The notes under the pieces: model-generated
What the model was told of the DNA's origin: nothing
The model's database searches: none
What the model saw: only the letters and a program-made list of their open reading frames with translations
Source: CAZJAD01 sp964543855
GTDB taxonomy: Bacteria; Electryoneota; RPQS01; DYHQ01
Length of the DNA stretch: 14,601 bases
Direction of reading: 5' to 3'
NCBI GenBank assembly: GCA_964543855.1
Contig: CAZJAD010000053.1
Location: forward strand, 1-14,601
In this document: positions 6,535 through 13,783 of the stretch, piece after piece
Numbering within the stretch: the stretch's first letter is position 1
Layout of the letters: each line of letters begins with the position of its first letter
Translations under genes and position numbers: made by a program

Positions 6535-8029
6535 GAAGTTGCTCGTCGCAAATCGAGGGGAGATTGCCGTCCGCGTCCTGCGTGCTGCCCGGGAAATGGG
6601 CGTGGCAACGGTCGCTGTCTATTCCGAGGCGGACCGTAAATCGCCTCATGTCGAGCTCGCCGACGAAGCCGTCGAAATCGGACCAGCGCCGCCTCTCGAA
6701 AGCTACTTGAACATCGAGAAAATCATTCAAGTCGCTCGCGAAGTCGGTGCCGAAGCGATTCATCCCGGATACGGTTTCCTTGCAGAAAACGCGCTCTTTG
6801 CAGAAGCGTGTGACAAGGCTAAGCTTATTTTCGTCGGGCCGCCGGCGGATGCCTTGCGGCGTGTCGGCAACAAACTCGAGGCGCGACAGCTCGCAACCAG
6901 TGTCGGAGCGCCGGTCATCCCAGGCATGATGGTCGCGAATCCAGACCCCGCCGCACTCAAAAAGGAAGCCGAAAAAATCGGCTATCCGGTGCTCGTGAAA
7001 GCCGCTGCCGGTGGCGGCGGTAAAGGGATGCGCATCGTCACCAAACCCGCAGACCTGCAGGACGGCCTCGAAGCGGCCATGCGCGAGTCTCAAACCGCCT
7101 TCGGCGATGCAACCGTTTATCTCGAAAAATACATCGCCGCGCCGCGCCATATCGAAATGCAAATCCTCTGCGATGACCGCGGAAACGCCGTGTGGCTGGG
7201 AGAGCGCGAATGCTCCATTCAGAGGAGACACCAGAAAATCATCGAGGAAAGCCCGTCGCCGGTCATGACGCCTCCATTGCGAGACAAGATGGGAAAGGCG
7301 GCCGTGGCGATCGCCAAAGCCGCCGGTTATTTGAACGCCGGTACAGTCGAATTTCTCTATGAAAACGGCAATTACTACTTTCTCGAAGTCAATGCGCGCT
7401 TGCAGGTCGAACACCCCGTGACAGAACTCTGCACCGGTCTCGACCTCGTCGCATTGCAGTTTCGGATTGCGTCGGGCGAGGCCATCCCGTTCACTCAGTC
7501 CGAGATTCACCCGCGCGGCCACGCCATCGAATGTCGAATCTACGCCGAGGACCCGGCCAAAGACTTTCTGCCTTCGTCCGGCAAGATTCTCGGTCTGGAG
7601 GAGCCGCAAGGGCCTGGGGTGCGTTGCGACAGCGGCTTGCGCGAAGAGTTGGATATTTCCGTGCACTATGACCCGATTCTCTCCAAGGTCATCACCTTTG
7701 GCGAGAATCGTCAGCAGGCTATCGACCGAATGAGGAGAGCCCTCGCCGATTATGTTATTCTGGGCGTGGCGACGCCGATCCCGCTGTTGAGAGACATTCT
7801 CGAACATCCGGCGTTCCTTGCAGGCGATCTCTCCACGCACTTTCTCGAGCACCATTTCGCGGGCTGGAAGGTTCCACCTCCCGGTCCGGCGATAGAAGAA
7901 GCTGCGCTGATGGCGGCTCTGCTCGTTCGCAGCGCTCCCAAAAGCAGCGACGGCGCGTTGCCTCGCGAAAGACCAACGCCTTGGCAAACGATCGGTCCGT
8001 GGGAAATCGCCCGCCGAACGGTGTCGTGA
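6527..8029 (+). CDS. mccA: MCC biotin carboxylase subunit (alpha subunit lacking its carrier domain)
   Basis: ATP-dependent carboxylation of biotin on the carrier protein, feeding MCC. The 500-aa protein holds the complete biotin carboxylase module. The N-terminal fold has VANRGEIAVRVLRAA; the ATP-grasp has AAAGGGGKGMR (159-169); ERECSIQRRHQK ends at Lys237; and the signature EVNARLQVEHPVTE spans 287-300. Residues matching E. coli AccC Lys116, Lys159, His209, Lys238, Glu276, Glu288, Asn290, Arg292, Glu296 and Arg338 are all present, shifted by zero or one. After ~450 comes the linker that normally leads into the beta-barrel (BT) and biotinyl domains, but the protein stops at PWEIARRTVS. Those missing parts are encoded 860 bases downstream, beyond a methyltransferase gene. 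Confidence 0.93.
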   Translation: MIRKLLVANRGEIAVRVLRAAREMGVATVAVYSEADRKSPHVELADEAVEIGPAPPLESYLNIEKIIQVAREVGAEAIHPGYGFLAENALFAEACDKAKLIFVGPPADALRRVGNKLEARQLATSVGAPVIPGMMVANPDPAALKKEAEKIGYPVLVKAAAGGGGKGMRIVTKPADLQDGLEAAMRESQTAFGDATVYLEKYIAAPRHIEMQILCDDRGNAVWLGERECSIQRRHQKIIEESPSPVMTPPLRDKMGKAAVAIAKAAGYLNAGTVEFLYENGNYYFLEVNARLQVEHPVTELCTGLDLVALQFRIASGEAIPFTQSEIHPRGHAIECRIYAEDPAKDFLPSSGKILGLEEPQGPGVRCDSGLREELDISVHYDPILSKVITFGENRQQAIDRMRRALADYVILGVATPIPLLRDILEHPAFLAGDLSTHFLEHHFAGWKVPPPGPAIEEAALMAALLVRSAPKSSDGALPRERPTPWQTIGPWEIARRTVS

Positions 8030-8109
8030 GTGGAGCAGCAGAGCGAGAACAGCCAAACAGGCAGCCCGCGGCCACGATTCTTGGCGAGTGAATCGGCTGG
8101 AGAAGACCC

Positions 8110-8892
8110 TTGCCCTACAGGCTCTTGCTTGACAGGCTGAAGGCTGTGGTGCGGAAGTCTCCCCTGCTGGAGCGATCGGTTCGGCGCGTTCTGGATCGCC
8201 GTTACCAGATGGCCAGGAAACATCTCAGCGGACTCGGAATAGAAATCGGTGCGCTGGATCGGCCGCTGACCTTGCCGCGTCAGGCAAAGGCATACTATGT
8301 GGATCGCCTGCTTCCGGAACAACTCAGAGTCCATTATCCGGAGCGGTCACACAAGAGACTCCATGTTTCGATTGTCGGAGATGGCGAACAACTGGCGTTC
8401 ATTCGGGACGGCGCGCTTGATTTCCTCGTAGCCAATCATTTGATCGAACATTGCGAAGACCCGATAGCCACCTTGGAAACATTTGCGAAGAAACTCCGGC
8501 CGGGCGGAATGATTTTCATGGCGGTTCCCGACATGCGCCGCACATTCGATCGACATCGCGATGAGACCACCTGGGAACACCTGCTCGATGATCACACGCA
8601 GGGATCCCGGAAATCCCGTCGTCAGCATTACCGGGAATGGTCGGCGAAAGTCAGGGGTTTGACCGGTGAAGCAGCCGAGCGACTCGCCGCAGATCTCTCC
8701 GACGCGAAATACAGCGTACACTTCCACTGTTGGACGCGGAAGGGCTTCACGGATTTTGTGGAACGGATGAGTCAAATCGCGCCACTCAGCCTCCTGGAAA
8801 TGCGAAGCTGGAAGAATGAAAATATCTTCATTCTCACGAAGGACGAGTCCATCCGCCGTCGGTTGGACACTCGCGGACAGGGTGGAAGGTGA
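8110..8892 (+). CDS. Class I SAM-dependent methyltransferase inserted between the MCC alpha parts
   Basis: Predicted methyltransferase of 260 aa; the acceptor is unknown. The TTG start is supported by GGAG at 8099-8102, 7 bases upstream. Motif I is GIEIGALDRPL (43-53), followed by YYVDR at 62-66 with the acidic residue expected to bind the SAM ribose. Motif IV is ALDFLVANHLIEH (102-114) and motif V is KLRPGGMIFMAVPD (128-141). The IGALDRPL form of motif I is one I associate with methyltransferases of glycan or O-antigen clusters, which makes this position odd. Its TGA overlaps the GTG start of the biotin carrier gene by four bases (GTGA), so the two appear translationally coupled. An 80-base gap to the biotin carboxylase gene shows nothing else. 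A protein methyltransferase acting on the carboxylase is possible but unsupported. Confidence 0.85.
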   Translation: MPYRLLLDRLKAVVRKSPLLERSVRRVLDRRYQMARKHLSGLGIEIGALDRPLTLPRQAKAYYVDRLLPEQLRVHYPERSHKRLHVSIVGDGEQLAFIRDGALDFLVANHLIEHCEDPIATLETFAKKLRPGGMIFMAVPDMRRTFDRHRDETTWEHLLDDHTQGSRKSRRQHYREWSAKVRGLTGEAAERLAADLSDAKYSVHFHCWTRKGFTDFVERMSQIAPLSLLEMRSWKNENIFILTKDESIRRRLDTRGQGGR

Positions 8893-9392
8893 AAGCTGAA
8901 TTCCTGATAGATGGCAAGGCGCATCGCGCGTCACTCGAAAAAACGGCGGAGGGCCTTCAGGCTGTCATCGACGGAAACCGCAAGAGCTTCCGTTACGAAG
9001 AGACCGCTGCCGGGCGCTTTGTCGTGGAAACGGATGACAAAAGATTCCGCGTCGTCGTGCGCCAGGCCGGCGACCGAACTCATGTGTGGGTCAATGGCCG
9101 GACCATCGTGCTCGAGCGTCGGAGCCCCGATGATATCGCCGGCATCACCGGTGCCAGTGACTCCCACCTGACCGCTCCCATGCCCGGCACGCTGCGAAAA
9201 CTCCTCGTCAAGGAGGGCGATGCGGTCGAGGCCAAACAGACCGTCGCAATCCTCGAAGCGATGAAAATGGAGCACAACGTGCGTGCGCCAAGGGACGGAA
9301 AGGTCGCCAGGATTTTCTTCAGGGAGGGAGATGTCCTCGAAGCCGACGCCACCGTACTCGATTTGGAACCTCTCGAAGAGGAGACTTCTTGA
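8889..9392 (+). CDS. MCC biotin carrier subunit: BT-like beta-barrel plus biotinyl domain
   Basis: Carries the covalently bound biotin that shuttles carboxyl groups from the biotin carboxylase to the carboxyltransferase. Start is GTG overlapping the methyltransferase stop (GTGA). Residues ~1-80 are beta-rich (AEFLIDGKAHRASLEK, LQAVIDGNRKSFRYEE, THVWVNGRTIVLERR) and correspond to the barrel that in MCC alpha proteins docks the carboxylase on the beta subunit. Residues ~92-162 are a biotinyl domain with EAMKMEH; Lys126 is the predicted biotin site. With the 500-aa carboxylase the total is 667 aa, close to a fused MCC alpha chain. This supports one enzyme encoded in two pieces. Confidence 0.92.
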   Translation: MKAEFLIDGKAHRASLEKTAEGLQAVIDGNRKSFRYEETAAGRFVVETDDKRFRVVVRQAGDRTHVWVNGRTIVLERRSPDDIAGITGASDSHLTAPMPGTLRKLLVKEGDAVEAKQTVAILEAMKMEHNVRAPRDGKVARIFFREGDVLEADATVLDLEPLEEETS

Positions 9393-10219
9393 TGCGTGAC
9401 TCGCAGCGCAAACAAGGCACCTGGGGAATGCCTTTCCACTATTGTCCTTTCGAAAAGGCCGAGGCGCGTCTTGGAAAACTGTTCGAATTGGGCATTGGCA
9501 TCGAGCTCATGCTCGATGACTCGCGCATCCTGTGGCCTGAGTTTCAGAAGGACACGGTCTCGCGTTTGGCCGAGCGGCTGAAAGAAACGGGAGTCGCGGC
9601 CCTGCTTCACGGGCCGTTCCACAACTTGAACCTCGGAGCCCGCGACGGCCACATTCGGGATTACAGCCGGGAACTCATCCTTCGCGGTTTTGATGTCGCG
9701 CGTATCGTGAACTCGCCGATAATGGTCATTCATCTCGCGATGCTTCCTCAGTACTCGCCGGAGTCTGCTGATGCGTGGTGGCGCTCCTTCTCCAGCGTGT
9801 TTCCCGAAGTGCTCGCAGGAGCGGAGAAGAACGGCGTTCTGCTATTGGTGGAAAACACCTACGAGGCCGACCCGGCCGTTTTCGAGCGCGTCTTCGAGAG
9901 ATTCGACAGCCCGCAGCTCGCCATGTGCCTCGATGTCGGTCATGCCCATTGCTACAGCTCTGTGCCGCCGCAGGAGTGGGCCGCGCGACTGCACCATCGA
10001 ATCCGGCACCTCCACCTCTCCGACAACGATGGTGAAAGCGACCGCCATTGGACTCTCGGGAAAGGCACCGTGGACATCTCGCCCGTACTCGATGTCTTCG
10101 CCACAGATGTCGTGCGCCCGTCGATTACTCTGGAAGTTCCCTTCGACACCGTGGATGAAAGCCTAACCGTTTATTATCAAGCCACCGAATCCATTATGAA
10201 AGGACTATCGATTCAATGA
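9392..10219 (+). CDS. TIM-barrel sugar phosphate isomerase/epimerase family protein
   Basis: Xylose-isomerase-like TIM-barrel protein of 275 aa. ATG 9392 overlaps the previous stop as TGATG and has GAGGAG 8 bases upstream; an in-frame TTG one codon earlier is less likely. All nine positions that bind the three zinc ions in endonuclease IV appear matched: His73 (LHGPF), His114 (VIHLA), Glu154 (ENTYE), Asp181 and His184 (LDVGHAH), His208 (HLSDN), Asp217 and His219 (DRHWTLGKG), and Glu248 (LEV). Family members include sugar epimerases/isomerases, lyases and AP endonucleases, so the substrate cannot be read from the sequence. Position in the MCC operon suggests a metabolic role rather than DNA repair, but that is inference. 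Confidence 0.85.
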   Translation: MRDSQRKQGTWGMPFHYCPFEKAEARLGKLFELGIGIELMLDDSRILWPEFQKDTVSRLAERLKETGVAALLHGPFHNLNLGARDGHIRDYSRELILRGFDVARIVNSPIMVIHLAMLPQYSPESADAWWRSFSSVFPEVLAGAEKNGVLLLVENTYEADPAVFERVFERFDSPQLAMCLDVGHAHCYSSVPPQEWAARLHHRIRHLHLSDNDGESDRHWTLGKGTVDISPVLDVFATDVVRPSITLEVPFDTVDESLTVYYQATESIMKGLSIQ

Positions 10220-10413
10220 ATCCGAAATCATCCGTCCCGCCTCCGCCTCGGAAGACTCAATTCCAGAAGGCCCGCAGCGATCTCGAAGTCCTGCTCAAAA
10301 ACTACGATCTGTCCGAGGAGGAATACGGGCAGCTCATCGAGGATATTCGGCGGCGACAGCGGAAAGAGAAAGGCCGCGAGTTCGACCGCCTCGACGAGTT
10401 TCTCGAAGAGTAG
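10216..10413 (+). CDS. Small charged helical protein, unknown function
   Basis: Protein of 65 aa, starting in the ATGA overlap with the upstream stop, which suggests coupled translation. The first ~14 residues are Pro-rich and basic (SVPPPPRK). The rest is highly charged and probably helical, with two segments: KARSDLEVLLKNY and SEEEYGQLIEDIRRRQRKEKGREFDRLDEFLEE. There is no signal peptide, membrane segment, Cys cluster or motif I recognise. It could be an accessory or adaptor for the preceding TIM-barrel protein or the carboxylase; no direct support for either. Gene reality is supported by the tight junction and by the same frame staying open to a clean stop before the next ribosome binding site. 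Confidence 0.65.
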   Translation: MNPKSSVPPPPRKTQFQKARSDLEVLLKNYDLSEEEYGQLIEDIRRRQRKEKGREFDRLDEFLEE

Positions 10414-10470
10414 GCATTTTCGCAAAATTCTCTGGTAAATCATCTGGCACATTCCCCAGCAGGAGATAGC

Positions 10471-11610
10471 ATGGAACTGACCGAAGAAAAGCGCATGCTC
10501 CGCGACATGGTTCGCGATTTCGCCGAAAACGAACTCAAACCCATTGCAGCCCAGCTCGATGAGGAGCAGATCTTCCCGCACGACATCGTCAAAAAAATGG
10601 GAGAGCTCGGACTGATGGGGATTCCGTTCCCGGAATCACTGGGCGGTGCGGGCATGGATTACCTGGCCTATACGCTCGCCGTCGAAGAAATCGCCAAAGT
10701 CTGTGGGTCAACGGCGCTGACGCTGGCAGCGCACATTTCCCTGGGCTGTTCACCCATTTACGATTTTGGCACGGACGAGCAGAAGAAAAAATATCTTCCC
10801 CATCTGTGCACCGGTGAGTGGCTCGGGGCATACGGATTGACCGAGTCTCAAGCCGGCTCCGACGCTGGCGCGACGCAAACCACCGCGGTCTTGAACGGCG
10901 ATCACTATGTCTTGAACGGATCAAAGCAGTTCTGCACAAACGGCAGCTACGCACAAACCGTCGTCGCTTCCGCTGTCACAGACAAGAGCAAGGGTACGCG
11001 GGGCATCAGTTGCTTCATCGTGGAAGCAGGCATGCCCGGCTTCACCGTGGGAAAGAAGGAGAACAAACTCGGTTGTCGCGGCTCGGATACCGTCTCGCTC
11101 CACTTCGAAGACTGCAAGGTGCCAAAAGAGAATCTGCTTGGCAAGGAAGGCGAAGGCTTCAAGCAAATGCTGACCACGCTCGATGGCGGCCGAATCTCGA
11201 TCGCCGCCATGGCCCTTGGCCTGGGGGCAGGCGCTTACGAAGCCGCGGTGACATACGCCAAAGAACGCAAACAATTCGGCCGACCCCTCACGAAATTCCA
11301 GTCTACGCAATTCAAGCTCGCGGACATGCTCACGCAGATCGAGGCGGCACGACACCTCACCTATTGGGCCTCCGTGCTCAAAGATCAGGGCCGTCCGTAC
11401 ATCCGAGAAGCGGCGATGGCAAAACTCTTCGCCAGCGAGACCGCATCGCGCGTTTCTCTTCAGGCGATTCAGATTCACGGCGGCTACGGCTACACCCGGG
11501 ACTACCCGGTCGAGCGTATGTTCCGCGACAACAAACTGACCGAAATCGGCGAAGGAACCTCGGAGATTCAGCGCATCGTCATTGCGCGAACGATTCTCGA
11601 CGAGAAATAA
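10471..11610 (+). CDS. Acyl-CoA dehydrogenase, short/branched-chain type
   Basis: FAD-dependent alpha,beta-dehydrogenation of a short acyl-CoA, passing electrons to ETF. The protein is 379 aa, normal for the family, and starts at ATG with AGGAGA just upstream. Both family signatures are present: GLTESQAGSDAGA (substrate/FAD region) and QIHGGYGYTRDYPVERMFRD. Near the C-terminus IGEGTSEIQR places Glu361 at the catalytic-base position of short- and medium-chain acyl-CoA dehydrogenases. Isovaleryl-CoA dehydrogenase usually has a non-acidic residue there and takes its base from an earlier helix. So despite lying beside MCC, this looks more like a butyryl-CoA or 2-methyl-branched-chain enzyme than the leucine enzyme. 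A 57-base gap separates it from the small gene before it. Confidence 0.93.
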   Translation: MELTEEKRMLRDMVRDFAENELKPIAAQLDEEQIFPHDIVKKMGELGLMGIPFPESLGGAGMDYLAYTLAVEEIAKVCGSTALTLAAHISLGCSPIYDFGTDEQKKKYLPHLCTGEWLGAYGLTESQAGSDAGATQTTAVLNGDHYVLNGSKQFCTNGSYAQTVVASAVTDKSKGTRGISCFIVEAGMPGFTVGKKENKLGCRGSDTVSLHFEDCKVPKENLLGKEGEGFKQMLTTLDGGRISIAAMALGLGAGAYEAAVTYAKERKQFGRPLTKFQSTQFKLADMLTQIEAARHLTYWASVLKDQGRPYIREAAMAKLFASETASRVSLQAIQIHGGYGYTRDYPVERMFRDNKLTEIGEGTSEIQRIVIARTILDEK

Positions 11611-11641
11611 CCATATTGCTCTTGAATAATGCGAACGGCCA

Positions 11642-12448
11642 ATGCGACTCGGCGACTTTGAATTGCATCTCATTCGCGACGGGCTTTTCAGTCTGCCGCC
11701 CCGTTCAGCGGTCGGCACCCACCTCCAGGGAGGCCAGCCACTCCTGGTGGGAATGAACTGCCTGCTCGTGCGTACGACAGAGCATACGGTTCTTATCGAT
11801 GCTGGCGTCGGATCAAAGCCTCGCCTCGACTTCGTCGAGACTTACCGAATGGAGTGGCCGCGACGACTCTACGCCGAGCTGGACAAGCTGCAGGTCGCAC
11901 GCGAAAATGTCGATGCCGTCATCCTGACGCACTTGCACTGGGATCATGCCGGTGGCGCCACCCTCGCAGGGAATTCAGGCATCATTCCTGCTTTTCCTCG
12001 GGCGCGGTATTTCGTCCAGGAGTCGGAATGGAAAGGAGCGATGAACGCCCCGCCCGGAGACAACTACTATTTGCGCGAAGACTATGTCCCACTCGCCGAG
12101 GCAAATGTGCTGACGATGATCGATGGCGACAGCGAAATTCTTCCCGGTATCGAGGTGAGACGGACGGCTGCACACAGCGCGGGGCATCAGATTGTCCTTG
12201 TCGGCGACCCGGACCGCGAGCGAGCGGTCTTTCTGGCCGACCTGATTCCTACGGCATCGCTGCTCTCGCCCGAAGCGTCGATGATCTACGATGTGGACAA
12301 GGTCGCTCTGGCCCGCGAGAAACGAAAGATCCTGAGCGAAGCCGCCGAAGGACACTGGCTGCTCGTCTTTCAACACGCGCCGAAACTCCAGGCAGGCTAT
12401 CTGATGTCACTCGAGGACTCACCGCAGATCGAGTGGGTGTCAATGTAG
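11642..12448 (+). CDS. Metallo-beta-lactamase-fold hydrolase
   Basis: Predicted dinuclear-metal hydrolase of 268 aa in the cytoplasm (no signal peptide). The core metal motif is THLHWDHAGG: His97, His99, Asp101, His102. The other expected ligands are His178 (TAAHSAGH), Asp200 (FLADLIP) and His245 (FQHAP), so the site looks complete. The overall pattern resembles lactonase- or thioesterase-like members of the superfamily, but the substrate cannot be told. In this setting a CoA-thioester or lactone hydrolase is plausible (inference). It starts 31 bases after the acyl-CoA dehydrogenase with only a weak ribosome binding site, and ends 83 bases before the thiolase gene. Confidence 0.88.
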   Translation: MRLGDFELHLIRDGLFSLPPRSAVGTHLQGGQPLLVGMNCLLVRTTEHTVLIDAGVGSKPRLDFVETYRMEWPRRLYAELDKLQVARENVDAVILTHLHWDHAGGATLAGNSGIIPAFPRARYFVQESEWKGAMNAPPGDNYYLREDYVPLAEANVLTMIDGDSEILPGIEVRRTAAHSAGHQIVLVGDPDRERAVFLADLIPTASLLSPEASMIYDVDKVALAREKRKILSEAAEGHWLLVFQHAPKLQAGYLMSLEDSPQIEWVSM

Positions 12449-12475
12449 ACAATTCATTGTTATATCCTTAAAGTA
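12446..12475 (+). promoter_or_regulatory. Weak candidate promoter before the thiolase gene
   Basis: The 83-base gap before the thiolase gene begins with an unusually AT-rich stretch. TAGACA (12446-12451) and TAAAGT (12470-12475) are spaced 18 bases apart and partly resemble -35 and -10 boxes. The match is poor and the rest of the gap shows only the ribosome binding site (GAGGA). The gene could instead be read through from upstream. Confidence 0.2.
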
Positions 12476-12531
12476 ACTGGCGGCACTGTCACCGCAAGTG
12501 CTCGCCCGGAAAAAGATGAGGAAAAGAATCC

Positions 12532-13716
12532 ATGGAGAAACATCCTACACCAGTTATCGTTTCGGCAACGCGAACACCGATCGGTTCTTTTGGCGGTGCG
12601 CTCAAAGCTGTATCGGCCGTGGAGTTGGGAGCGACTGTGATTCGTGAGGCGCTGACGCGAGCCAAAGTAGCACCCGAGGATGTCGAAGAAACCATTATGG
12701 GAATGGTCCTTCAGGCCGGAGTGGGGCAAGCTCCCGCTCGCCAGGCGGCGATCCGTGCCGGTATCCCGACATCGTCGTCCGCGATGACCATTAACAAGGT
12801 CTGTTCGTCGGGTCTCAAAGCGGTCATGCTCGGCAGCCAGCTCATCCAGCTCGGCGAAAACAAAATCATCGTCGCAGGCGGCATGGAAAGCATGAATCAG
12901 GCTCCGTACTATCTGAACAAAGCTCGTGAAGGTTACCGCCTCGGCAACGGCACGATTGTGGACGGCATGGTCAACGACGGCCTCTGGGATCCCTACAAAA
13001 ACTGCCACATGGGCAACTGTGCCGAACTCTGCGCTCGCGAGAAAAAAGTCTCGCGCGAAGAGCAGGACGCCTACGCCGCCGAATCCTACACCCGCGCCCA
13101 GAACGCGCAAAAAGCGGGCAAGTTCAAACCTGAAATCATACCCGTCACCATCAAGCAGCGCAAGGCCGAGACGGTGGTCAGCGACGACGAGGAACCGGCA
13201 CGGGTCAAGGTCGACAAGATCCCCAGTCTGCGACCAGCATTCGACAAGGAAGGAACCGTCACTGCCGCCAACGCCTCGTCCATCAACGACGGCGCCGCAG
13301 CGGTCGTTCTGATGCCGGAGGATGAAGCCGACCGGCGCGGCCTGAAACCCCTCGCGCGAATCATCGGTCACGCCACACACAGTCAGGATCCCGAATGGTT
13401 CACGACGGCACCAACAGGAGCCGTCAAAAAGCTCTTGGATCGCGTGGGATGGAAGCTCAGCGATGTCGATTTCTTCGAATTGAACGAAGCCTTCGCCGTG
13501 GTCTCGGTCGCCAACAATCGGATGTTGGGACTCGATGGGAAGAATGTCAACATCTGGGGTGGAGCCGTTGCGCTCGGCCATCCCATTGGAGCCTCCGGTT
13601 GCCGCATCCTTGTGACACTCCTCCACATCCTCAAGGATCAGGGAGCCCGTCGCGGCATAGCTGGGCTGTGCAACGGCGGCGGCGAGGCGACCGCTGTGGC
13701 CGTGGAGATGCTCTGA
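12532..13716 (+). CDS. Acetyl-CoA C-acetyltransferase (thiolase)
   Basis: Condenses two acetyl-CoA to acetoacetyl-CoA or cleaves the latter. Length is 394 aa, typical for biosynthetic-type thiolases, with ATG preceded by GAGGA. The nucleophile is Cys91 in INKVCSSGLKA; the catalytic His350 lies in GHPIGASG and Cys380 in LCNGGGEA. NEAFA and GGMESMNQAPY are also present. These match the Cys89/His348/Cys378 triad of the Zoogloea enzyme with a shift of two. Placement with MCC, LiuC and a hydroxyacyl-CoA dehydrogenase suits disposal of acetoacetyl-CoA from leucine breakdown or the short end of beta-oxidation. Broader chain specificity cannot be excluded. Confidence 0.95.
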   Translation: MEKHPTPVIVSATRTPIGSFGGALKAVSAVELGATVIREALTRAKVAPEDVEETIMGMVLQAGVGQAPARQAAIRAGIPTSSSAMTINKVCSSGLKAVMLGSQLIQLGENKIIVAGGMESMNQAPYYLNKAREGYRLGNGTIVDGMVNDGLWDPYKNCHMGNCAELCAREKKVSREEQDAYAAESYTRAQNAQKAGKFKPEIIPVTIKQRKAETVVSDDEEPARVKVDKIPSLRPAFDKEGTVTAANASSINDGAAAVVLMPEDEADRRGLKPLARIIGHATHSQDPEWFTTAPTGAVKKLLDRVGWKLSDVDFFELNEAFAVVSVANNRMLGLDGKNVNIWGGAVALGHPIGASGCRILVTLLHILKDQGARRGIAGLCNGGGEATAVAVEML

Positions 13717-13783
13717 TACCGCGGGAAGCACAGATTCTCATTGCCAAAAGCATGATCATAGCAAATCTTACTTGAGGGCGCTG

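Noticed and set aside
6449..8056. Long open frame (about 535 codons) on the - strand opposite the biotin carboxylase gene
   Set aside because: It is fully antisense to a gene with intact family motifs, its translation is rich in Arg, His and Asp with no recognisable domain, and long antisense frames are common in GC-rich coding DNA.
10818..11756. Open + strand frame of 312 codons in another frame across the acyl-CoA dehydrogenase gene
   Set aside because: It overlaps the dehydrogenase and the start of the hydrolase gene, is strongly Arg-rich and shows no motifs; the dehydrogenase frame has both family signatures.
12460..13731. Open frame of about 423 codons on the - strand opposite the thiolase gene
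   Set aside because: Antisense to a well-supported thiolase over its whole length, low-complexity composition and no recognisable fold; a codon-bias artefact.
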